DNA from: Lucinisca nassula | Taxonomy: Eukaryota; Mollusca; Bivalvia; Lucinida; Lucinidae | Length of the DNA: 64,000 nt | Assembly: GCA_963580285.1 (NCBI GenBank) | Contig: OY757010.1 | Coordinates: 62,642,406-62,706,405 of the forward strand | Direction of reading: 5' to 3' | In this document: positions 55,509 to 64,000 of the stretch, in pieces | Layout: each line of letters begins with the position of its first letter | How positions within the stretch are numbered: position 1 is the first letter of the stretch | Position numbers and translations under genes: made by a program | Notes under the pieces: model-generated | Seen by the model: only the letters and a program-made list of their open reading frames with translations | What the model was told of the DNA's origin: nothing | The model's database searches: none

Positions 55509-55599
55509 GTAAGATGCATTTTGGCGTATCCATGCGCTGATGTTATAAAACATATTCATGCTAGACTCACTCGGGTAATTGTCGCCCGACGTTAGTCGT

Positions 55600-57110
55600 C
55601 GGGGACTACAGTAATAGGTTTGTTCGTTTAGTCCGTCCGTCTGTCCATCCGCCGTACCGTTAGTCCGTCCGTGCGTCCGTCTTTCCGTCAACATTTTTAC
55701 TGTCTTGACATCGCAAGTCCTCCTACAGTTCGTTTATTCCGTCCATCTGTCCATCCGCCGTACCGTCAGTCCGTCCGTGCGTCCGTCTTTCCGTCAACAT
55801 TTTACACTGTCTTGACATCGCAACTCCTCCTACAGTTTTATACCAATCAGTTTGAAACTTTGCTTTTGTTTACGCCATGGTATGAGGTTGTGCGTGTGGT
55901 TTTGACATAATTCTCAGATCATTTTTGTCACTTTTTTCACATTTTTAAAGTGTACCCACAGTCTATATTTTGAGCAGAAATAGGAAAAATATCAGTTTTT
56001 CGTCTAAAATTGTCGTTTTGTAGGTGGTAAAAGTTACAATGTACAGTTGAAATTCGATGGCTCGAACCTTCAGTTGAAATACAGTAGGTACCTCTTGTCA
56101 TCGCAACTCCTCTTACAGATTTATACCTTTGTATGTGTTTGTGCATGTGGTTTGGACACATTTTTGGTATCAATTTTTGTCACTTTTTCACATCGTGAAC
56201 TTAGTCATATTTAACTTTCAATTGATATACAATAGGTACCTCTTGTCATAGCAACTCCTCTTACAGATTGATACCAACCATTTTGAAACTGTGTTTGTGT
56301 TTTTACCATGGTATGAGGATGTGCATGTGGTTTGGATATAAATCTTGGATGAATGTTTGTCATTTTTTTCACATTGCGAACTTAGTCATTTTAACCAACA
56401 ACTGATAGACAGTTGGTATCCTTTATCATCTAAACTCCTAATACAGTTTTATACCAATTATTTTGAAACCTCACATGTGTTTTCTACATGGTATGAGGAC
56501 GTGCATGTGGTTTGAATATAAATCTTGGATCAATTTTTGTCATTTTTTCACATTGCGACCTTAGTAATTTTAAACTTCAAACGATAGGTAGTAGGCAGCT
56601 CTTTTCATCACAAATCCTCTTACAGTTTGTCTGTTTGTTTGATGAGGTTTAACGTCCCCGTCAACACTGTAAAGGTCATTTTGGAGACGCTGCTTCCAGT
56701 TTTGTGGGACTTTTACCCGACATTGGAGATGAAATTACATCTCAAGCCCTGCCGCCCAATGAAACCAATAGGGTTTATAAGCATGGACGGGCCGACTCGC
56801 ACCGCTTTGCCTGGGTAGGCTTAGATCCTTTAAGCGGTTTACCAGTACTCGTGTGCGGGTCGGTTTCAGCTCTGCGTGTAAGCATATCATGCAGCTCATA
56901 TATTTCTTCAAGCCCCGATTGGCGTGGGGTGCTCCTCTAACAGTTTTATACCAAGAAACCTTGCAGGTGTTTTCTCCATAGATAAGAGAATGTGCATGTG
57001 GTTTGGATATAATTCTTGGATGAATTTTAACTACTTTTTACATATGTGAACTTAGTCAGTTTCTTACCTCCGATATACAGATTGTGAATACCTCTTAAAT
57101 TCCAATATTC
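55600..57110 (+). repeat. Tandem repeat block with nested MITE A and SINE-like B
   Basis: Two 112-bp (GTCC)-rich units (55640 and 55752) lead into units of about 170-180 bp with TCCTCTTACAG, TTTTGAAAC, CATGGTATGAGG and TGCATGTGGTTTGGATATAA. A family A piece lies at 55951-56043. Confidence 0.75.
56629..56933 (-). mobile_element. SINE-like family B inserted in a tandem unit
   Basis: Flanked by CCTCTTACAGTTT (56616-56628) and CCTCTAACAGTTT (56934-56946), a 13-bp duplication with one mismatch. The tandem unit reads through when the element is removed. Confidence 0.88.
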
Positions 57111-58299
57111 ATTTCTTCTGCCTTAAAAAAAAAAAAAAATTTTGGCTGGGGCAGGTAAGGAGCAGGTGCGACATCGAAGTTGAATCTATATTTATGTAAT
57201 TATTTATTAAATTTTATTAATTGTCCCTGTTGAACCTTGATCACCTATTGTGGGGAAGAGGGAGCGGGTTGCTGTGCTGTTTGATATTATTTTTATATAT
57301 CTTTTTTCGTTTTCCTCAGCGTTAATTACTCTTCCTCTACGTACCATGTGCAGGCTGTGATCTTTGATTGTGGCTTTCTTTTCCTGGGCATTTATGTCTA
57401 TAGTTTTCTTCTTAAATCATTCCGTTCCGATATCAGAGATGGTTGTCATGGTGGCCATCTTAAAATTCTTTCAAGGACATCTTCTCGTGAACTGTAGACA
57501 GATTGATTTGAAATTTGAAGGGAGGCATCCAGCGAGACATGAAGATTCAGGTTTAAGAATTGCTAAAAGTGGCCCCTTTTAGATTTCCCAGATGGCCACC
57601 GGCCCCGCGCCTGCCCGGGGGGTAGAAATATGGCGGCTGCCTTCGGGAGTGTGGCAGAGTGGTAAGACCCCACCGAAAACAGTCCCATTGCCGAGACCAC
57701 CCGGTGCCTCGAAATAGGTGGCTGCCTTCAGCTTCTGTGGCAGTTGGGTAAAAGCCTCCAACATACAGAACAATCGTCCGTTCGACCGGTATTATCTTGT
57801 AATTCAATTTATTCAAATGCATCTTACCAAATTTTTTACAATTCACTACGCGAGATCTATCCTTTTAAACCTTTCCTATCTCATGTTACTACCACGCTAC
57901 ATTTGTATGTGTATCATCATTGCTGGTGGGTCGCGCACCACAAAGAAGAAACCTCATCTGTATATGTTTGTACTGTGTATGTGTCACTTTTTCATGCTCC
58001 TTCACTCTGCACATCAATGAAAGATGCATTTTAAATACGTTATTAGATAAGTAACTTGTCATTTCATGTTACCCCAAAGTTATTTTATGTTACATCAATG
58101 TTAACAGAATTGGATACTTATCACGAAGTTCTGAAGTGTTCGTCATCATCTAACACAGCTTTATTCTATATTAGTTTATAAAATCCTTTGTTCTCTCTGA
58201 AACTTATCACCTCAATAATTTCTTACCATAATCGTGGTTCTCATATTTAGCAAAGGATCTCCTGTTTTCAGAGCCAAGCTTTTATTTAAGCAAACGTTT
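57111..58299. other. No gene recognised
   Basis: 57585-57770 has two loosely repeated 45-bp words (ATGGCGGCTGCCTTCGGGAG, TAGGTGGCTGCCTTCAGC) and is GC-rich. Open frames up to 100 codons overlap on both strands without motifs. Confidence 0.4.
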
Positions 58300-58969
58300 T
58301 CGGCCTCCCTTGTCTGTAGGGAATAAAATATACAGATCACTTTCCTTCTGTAGTGAATGGGGATGAAATTCCTTGTTGAAACAGGAGCCACTTGTTTGCC
58401 GTGAGTGGCGTCTCGTATGCTGGAAGAAGGGATCCTGATGATTGAGAAAAGCCCAGGGATCTCCAGCTTTTCAACACATCATTTTGGCCCATATTTCAGA
58501 TAGAAGAGGGGTTTGGGCTAGATCCGGCCTGAATCAATCGGCTCAGTCGTGCCAAGCTCTAGAATCGCACAGCTTGTCCTTATCTTCCTTCTTTCTTTTT
58601 TACGTATCTTTATGGTACAAACCGGGTGTAATTTTGTCTTATTCCTCTATCTTTGAGTGTTATTTGATGGGCGGCGGCTGATGGGTCAATCGGTGGGCTT
58701 GTACTGGGGAATTTCAGCAGAAGCTTCTGTGAGGGAGAGAATACGGGTGGGGATGGGTCCCAACTGTTCCTCATTTTTTCATTGAAATCTGGGTGCATAG
58801 TTGGGAGTCATAAAACAGAAGTGGAGCGGAAGGACTCTGGTCCTGTCATCGAGTATAATAGCAATGTAGCCTTGGCGTTGGAAATAGGAGATCCATTTCC
58901 ATTAAAACGCCCCCTTGTAGGGCTCCAAGGAGGGTGGGGCGCATAGCTATCGAATCATAAATTATCAAC

Positions 58970-60234
58970 ATGGGATCCAACACTAGGAAAAGAGCATTTT
59001 TAGATTTATCTGACGACGACCCGGAACCGACTACTTTCAATTTCAAAGCCAACGAAAATTTCGCTAGATTTTTGGTGATTTCGAGTAAGGAAGAAAAGGC
59101 TGTTACTACCCTTTCACCGTTTGTGATCGAAAAGCAAATAGAATCTATCATTGGTACACCTAAAAACGTTAAAAAATTAAAAATGGAACTCTTTTGATTG
59201 AAACTAACAGGAAAACGCAAACGGAAAATCTACTTAAAATCAACAAATTTTTCAACATGAATGTTTCTGTCACGGAACATAAAACTTTAAACTCTTGTAA
59301 GGGAATTATCCGTGACAGAATGTTAAAACAAGAATCTGAAGCCAGCATTATAGAGTATCTTAAAGATCAAGGAGTAACGGCCTGTAAACGTTTTAAAATC
59401 AAAAAAGACGGAAATCTGATTGACACGAACACGCTTCTTCTTACATTTAGTACAACTTCCTTACCGAAATCACTAAAAATTTTCTACAGGATAATACCGG
59501 TTGACATATACGTGCCCAATCCTCTGCGATGTTTCAATTGTCAGAGGTTTGGACACCATGAAAACGATTGCACTGTCCCTGACGGATCTGTTTGTGAGAA
59601 GTGTGGTGGTACCGACCATCACACTATCAACTGCAAGAATCCTCCAAAATGTGTGAACTGCGGCAAAGATCATTTATCTAAATCCAATGTCTGCGAAGTT
59701 TGGAAAACTGAAAAAGAAATCATGAAAATTAAAGTTACACAAAACGTCACCTATTTGGAAGCAAAGAAAATACAACAAAACAAACCAGAAAACACATTCG
59801 CAAAAGTTGTCCAATCCCTTGCCAGCAAACCTGAAACAAAAGAAACCTCCACTCAATTTAATGAAAAAGATTTTGAAATTAAACCCCACTCTAAAGTAAT
59901 TACCTCTACTGTTAAACCAAAACCCACATCATCACAACCTACTACATCGTCACAACCTACATCTACTCATCATTCAAGATCAGAATCTAGACAAACTTCG
60001 CAGACCAGTTCACAACCTAACAGCAAACATTCGAGCAGATCTCACTCCCGATCCACGTCAGGGACAGCGGATCAAAAAGAAAAGAACAGCAAAGAAAAGC
60101 ATAAAGGATCAAACCCGAACAGTAAAGGGGCGTCGGCTGATCCAGTAAAACTGGCTAATCAGTACGGCGCCCTTGAGGACATGGAGTTGGACAATGATCC
60201 CTCCACGTTCTTAAAGCCTAATAATAAAAGATAA
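58970..60234 (+). pseudogene. LINE ORF1 (gag-like, three zinc knuckles), single frameshift
   Basis: The first frame starts MGSNTRKRAFLDLSDDD and runs to 59197. The second covers 59194-60234. The break lies in an A-run near 59178-59183, where one missing A would explain the shift. This is inference from the reading frames. The second frame has three CCHC-type knuckles: CFNCQRFGHHENDC, CEKCGGTDHHTINC and CVNCGKDHLSKSNVC, then a Ser/Thr/Gln-rich tail. Known role of the family: RNA binding and nucleic-acid chaperoning in the LINE RNP. It ends 40 bp before ORF2. Confidence 0.9.
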
Positions 60235-60274
60235 AGGATTAAATTCCTTGTTTTAATCTTCTCTCCATTCAACC

Positions 60275-63200
60275 ATGGATAAGAAGTCAATAATTCAATG
60301 GAATTGTCGAGGACTGAAAGCCAATTTTAACGAACTTTTAATTTTAACTACACTTTTTTCTCCTAATGTCATTTGTCTCCAAGAAACTTTTTTGAAACCT
60401 ACAGATAATATTAATTTCAAAGGTTACAGTATGTACAATCATATCACAACGGACAATCAGAAGGCATCAGGAGGTACATCAATCCTGGTAAAATCTGACG
60501 TTCCTCATAGAAAAATAAATGTAAACACTAATTTACAAGCTATTGCTGTAAACGTCACTTTATCCAAATCCATAACGATTTGTTCTGTCTACCTTCCACC
60601 ACACTATAATTTTTCTAAACAAGATTTAGAAAATTTAACTTATCAATTACCTAGTCCTTATATATTATTAGGAGACTTTAATAGTCACAGCAAATTATGG
60701 GGTTGCTCGGATACAAATGACAAAGGAGAAATCATAGAGAATTTTATTGCTGAAAATGATTTATGTTTATTTAATGATAAACAGCCAACATACCTTCATT
60801 CTCCCACAAGATATTATTTTGCTTTAGATCTTTCAATTTGCTCTCCAAATATTTATCTAGATTTTGATTGGTCTGTTGTGGACGATCTCCATGGGAGCGA
60901 TCAATTTCCGATAGTAATTGAAGAAATTGCATCGACCCATGAGGATCGTCACCCCATATGGAATTTGAGTAAAGCAAATTGGGACAATTTTAATCAATTA
61001 TGTAATGAAAAACTCGACCCTGATTTTTTTAAAACTGCAAATGATATACAAGATTTTACTGATCAATTGATTGATATTGCTGAAAAATGTATTCCTAAAT
61101 CCTCGACTTTTTCAAAAAGAAACAAACCTTGGTTTAATGACGAAGTTAAAACTTCGATCAATAAAAGAAAATCTGCATTACGAAAATTTAATAAACAACC
61201 AACAAAAGAAAATCTTATCCATGCCAAACATATGCGAGCTAAAGCTCGCAAAACAATAAAATCGGCCAAAAAAGCATCTTGGCAGCAATACGTCTCCAAA
61301 CTGAATACCAGAACACCAACGAAGAAAATATGGGACATGATTCGAAAAATTAGTGGCAAAAACAAATCAAATAAACATGTCCATATCAAATCGAACGGAA
61401 ATATATGTTCAACGGCTAAAGACATTTCCAATGCCTTGGGGGAAAATTTTCAGAAAAACTCCTCTAGCTTACATTATTCAGAAAAATTCCAAAATATTAA
61501 ACAAGAACAAGAGAAAAAGAATTTAAATTTTTCCTCATTAAATCATGAAACATATAATTTACCTTTCACTACTAAAGAATTATTAGATGCTCTCCATAAA
61601 TCTCATGATACTGCTGTTGGTCCTGACGACATACACTATCAAATTTTAAAACATTTACCCAACAAGGCATTGGAAACATTATTAAATATTCTAAATGATA
61701 TTTGGATCACTGGAAAATTCCCTGAAAACTGGAGAAAAGCTACCATTATTCCTATTCCGAAACCTAATAAAGATCATACTGAAGCCACTAATTATAGACC
61801 TATTGCTTTGACAAGTTGCTTATGTAAAACAATGGAGAGAATGATTAATGATAGGTTGGTTTGGTTCTTAGAACCAAACCAGCTTATCACTAAATTCCAA
61901 GCTGGTTTTAGAAAAAACAGCTCTACTAATGATCATTTGATTCGCTTAGAATCATTTATACGTGATGCCTTTATCAAAAAAGAACATGTCGTAGCTGTAT
62001 TCTTCGACCTAGAAAAGGCCTATGATACGACTTGGAAATATGGCATCATGAAAGATTTACACAACTTGGGCCTTAAAGGCCGATTGCCACTTTTTGTTCA
62101 AAATTTCTTGTCCGATCGAACATTTAATGTTCGAATAGGAAATACATTATCGGACACATTTGATCAAGAACAAGGTGTACCACAAGGTAGTATTTTATCA
62201 CCAACCTTGTTCAGCATAAAAATTAATAATATAGTTAAATGTGTAAAAGACCCAGATTGTTCGCTTTTTGTTGACGATTTTGGAATTTTTTATCGTTCCA
62301 AAAATATGGAAACCATTGAATTTAAACTTCAAAGGTGTTTAAATAATATAGAAACTTGGGCAACAGAAAATGGTTTTAAATTTTCTAAAACAAAAACTCA
62401 GTGTGTTCATTTCTGCCAAATTCGAAAGTTGCATTTAGATCCAGTTTTAACAATATACGGCAGTCCAATTCCAGTCGTCACTGAGGCGAAGTTTTTGGGT
62501 CTTTTATTCGATAGCAAATTGTCTTTTATTCCTCATATCAAAGCTTTGAAAGCTAAATGTTTAAAAGCTCTTGATATTCTTAAAGTCCTGTCCAGTTCCG
62601 ACTGGGGAGGAGATCGCACTGTTCTTTTAAATCTTTATAGATCTTTAATTCGTTCCAAATTGGACTATGGTTCCATAGTCTATGGATCTGCTAGGAAATC
62701 TTATTTAAAATCTTTGGATACTATACATCATCAAGGTTTACGTCTAGCACTAGGTGCATTTCGCACTTCACCTGTTGAAAGTCTTTATGCTGAATCAAAT
62801 GAACCTTCACTTTACGTTAGAAGAGAGAAATTGTCTCTTCAGTATGTTACAAAATTAGCCGCAAATCCACGTAATTCAGCATATGACTCTGTTTTGAACC
62901 CTAATTATGAAAGATTTTATAACCACAAACCATCAGCGATAAAACCTCTTGGCATAAGAATTAAACCATTACTCGAAGAGGCCAATATTAATATAAACAA
63001 TATTCAGTCTTTCTCTTTACCATCTAAACAACCATGGACGTTAAACTCCCCAAAGATAATTTTAGACTTAAACAAAAATAAGAAATCCGAAGTAGAATCA
63101 CATATTTTTAAGAACGAATTTTTAGAAATCAAATCAAATTTTAAAAATCATATATCCATTTACACTGACGGTTCGAAACAGGATGAGAAAGTTGCTTGTT

Positions 63201-63949
63201 CTGTCATCAGTCCAAATTTCACTGACAGCATTAGATTACCTGATAACAGCTCTATTTTTACTGCTGAAGCGAAAGCAATTGATATCGCACTTTATCACAT
63301 TAGAGATCAACCTGAAAGGCATTTTATCATTTATTCAGATTCTCTTTCTGTATTGAAATCTCTCAAAGATCAACATCACAGAAACCCCTTGATTCAACAA
63401 ATTTTAAGAAAATATCATTACCTTTCCGTCTCAAAGGAGATCGTATTCTGCTGGCTTCCCAGTCACGTAAATATCCGTGGAAATGAGTTAGCCGATTTAG
63501 AGGCCAAATCGGCATTGTTGTTAAATATAACTAATTTTAAAATTCCGCATTCAGATTTTAAATCCAACATAAATAAATATATAAATAACAAATGTCAATC
63601 TATTTTGGAAAAAGAAACTAATAATAAATTAAATAAAATACAACCAAATTTTCATAGCAAATGCTCTTTTTCGAATTATAGTAGGAAAGATCAGACGAAA
63701 ATCACAAGATGCCGCATTGGCCACACACGGCTCACTCATTCCTTTATATTAAAAAACGAACAAGCACCTTTCTGCATATCTTGTAACGAACCGTTCACAG
63801 TTAAACACTTTCTCATTTCATGTATAGAATTTTATCATATACGCACAAAATATTTTAATGTTTCAACAATGAAAGAGCTTTTTAACGATATACCATCTTA
63901 TAAATTAATCAATTTTCTTAAAGAAATCGGCCTTTTTAACAAACTGTAA
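60275..63949 (+). CDS. LINE ORF2 polyprotein: endonuclease, reverse transcriptase, RNase H
   Basis: 1224 residues, uninterrupted. The endonuclease spans residues 1-225 (N10, E37, GDFN at 133-136). The catalytic SDH is SDQ here (Gln at 210), while copy 1 keeps SDH. RT lies at about 490-760: motif A FFDLEKAYD (D578), motif B QGVPQGS at 633-639, motif C FVDD at 665-668. RNase H is at about 955-1085 with D965, E998, D1022 and the SH...D pattern ending D1074. A C-terminal Cys/His segment (CISC...H...C) follows. The start codon lies 40 bp after the ORF1 stop. The enzyme nicks target DNA and primes reverse transcription from the nick. The His to Gln change would be expected to impair nicking. Confidence 0.95.
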   Translation: MDKKSIIQWNCRGLKANFNELLILTTLFSPNVICLQETFLKPTDNINFKGYSMYNHITTDNQKASGGTSILVKSDVPHRKINVNTNLQAIAVNVTLSKSITICSVYLPPHYNFSKQDLENLTYQLPSPYILLGDFNSHSKLWGCSDTNDKGEIIENFIAENDLCLFNDKQPTYLHSPTRYYFALDLSICSPNIYLDFDWSVVDDLHGSDQFPIVIEEIASTHEDRHPIWNLSKANWDNFNQLCNEKLDPDFFKTANDIQDFTDQLIDIAEKCIPKSSTFSKRNKPWFNDEVKTSINKRKSALRKFNKQPTKENLIHAKHMRAKARKTIKSAKKASWQQYVSKLNTRTPTKKIWDMIRKISGKNKSNKHVHIKSNGNICSTAKDISNALGENFQKNSSSLHYSEKFQNIKQEQEKKNLNFSSLNHETYNLPFTTKELLDALHKSHDTAVGPDDIHYQILKHLPNKALETLLNILNDIWITGKFPENWRKATIIPIPKPNKDHTEATNYRPIALTSCLCKTMERMINDRLVWFLEPNQLITKFQAGFRKNSSTNDHLIRLESFIRDAFIKKEHVVAVFFDLEKAYDTTWKYGIMKDLHNLGLKGRLPLFVQNFLSDRTFNVRIGNTLSDTFDQEQGVPQGSILSPTLFSIKINNIVKCVKDPDCSLFVDDFGIFYRSKNMETIEFKLQRCLNNIETWATENGFKFSKTKTQCVHFCQIRKLHLDPVLTIYGSPIPVVTEAKFLGLLFDSKLSFIPHIKALKAKCLKALDILKVLSSSDWGGDRTVLLNLYRSLIRSKLDYGSIVYGSARKSYLKSLDTIHHQGLRLALGAFRTSPVESLYAESNEPSLYVRREKLSLQYVTKLAANPRNSAYDSVLNPNYERFYNHKPSAIKPLGIRIKPLLEEANININNIQSFSLPSKQPWTLNSPKIILDLNKNKKSEVESHIFKNEFLEIKSNFKNHISIYTDGSKQDEKVACSVISPNFTDSIRLPDNSSIFTAEAKAIDIALYHIRDQPERHFIIYSDSLSVLKSLKDQHHRNPLIQQILRKYHYLSVSKEIVFCWLPSHVNIRGNELADLEAKSALLLNITNFKIPHSDFKSNINKYINNKCQSILEKETNNKLNKIQPNFHSKCSFSNYSRKDQTKITRCRIGHTRLTHSFILKNEQAPFCISCNEPFTVKHFLISCIEFYHIRTKYFNVSTMKELFNDIPSYKLINFLKEIGLFNKL

Positions 63950-64000
63950 TAGTAAATATTTTAACTTTTAAATTTTCATAACAATTTTATATTTAATACC
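63950..64000 (+). other. Start of LINE copy 2 3' UTR
   Basis: AT-rich. It resembles the 3' UTR of copy 1 only loosely, and the tail is outside the window. Confidence 0.6.

Larger units (their letters stand above)
58300..64000 (+). mobile_element. LINE copy 2, 3' end cut by the window
   Basis: The 5' UTR start is uncertain (placed near 58300). ORF1 58970-60234 is frameshifted, ORF2 60275-63949 is intact, and the 3' UTR runs off the window. It shares its ORF2 almost entirely with copy 1 at nucleotide level and lies in the same orientation 59.7 kb away. Confidence 0.9.

Noticed and set aside
57321..57360. Short candidate terminal exon of the astacin gene
   Set aside because: Phase and acceptor fit, but 13 codons without homology are too little to support it.

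Overview
This is a stretch of repeat-saturated animal nuclear DNA, most likely from a lophotrochozoan mollusc and probably a bivalve. The evidence is a multi-exon secreted-protease gene with GT-AG introns, an EN-RT-RNase H LINE, tRNA-derived SINEs, and many MITEs and divergent tandem repeats of a style I associate with bivalve introns. The species call is inference. No bacterial, viral or organellar genes were seen.

The backbone is one host gene on the + strand running through at least 8424-55508. I assembled nine exons by translation, splice sites and codon phase. They encode an astacin (M12A) zinc metalloprotease followed by EGF-like, CUB and EGF-like domains. The zinc-site exon (23553-23740) carries HELGHALGFYHEQ and the SVMHY Met-turn. 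All junctions agree in phase except one: an exon of about 70 nt, for the disulfide loop before the zinc site, should lie between 10520 and 23553 and I could not find it. The signal peptide and most of the propeptide were also not found, so the 5' end lies in unrecognised sequence or outside the window. The 3' end is also uncertain.

The window is bracketed by two direct copies of the same LINE (I/Nimb-like). Copy 1 (1-about 4322) enters mid-ORF1 and has a multiply frameshifted ORF2. Copy 2 (about 58300-64000) has a full-length 1224-aa ORF2 but a frameshift in ORF1, and Gln replaces His at the endonuclease SDH motif.

The introns hold layered mobile DNA: (A) a MITE family of about 20 copies with a central hairpin; (B) a roughly 300-bp SINE-like retroposon with an (AAAC)n-like tail and clear target-site duplications; (C) a roughly 500-700 bp dispersed repeat; (D) a hairpin repeat of up to 250 bp; (E) a 208-bp TIR element starting TACAGTG; tRNA-derived SINEs of three types; a palindromic element of about 365 bp present twice in opposite orientation; a 685-bp foldback element filled with a 21-bp self-complementary satellite; and a 1.9-kb long-TIR element.

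The most notable non-protein finding is a roughly 382-bp repeat that carries a complete type I hammerhead self-cleaving ribozyme motif in every unit (42628-43328 on the - strand, 51427-51885 on the + strand). This matches the organisation of a metazoan retrozyme. A second, sequence-unrelated hammerhead candidate lies at 29379-29420.
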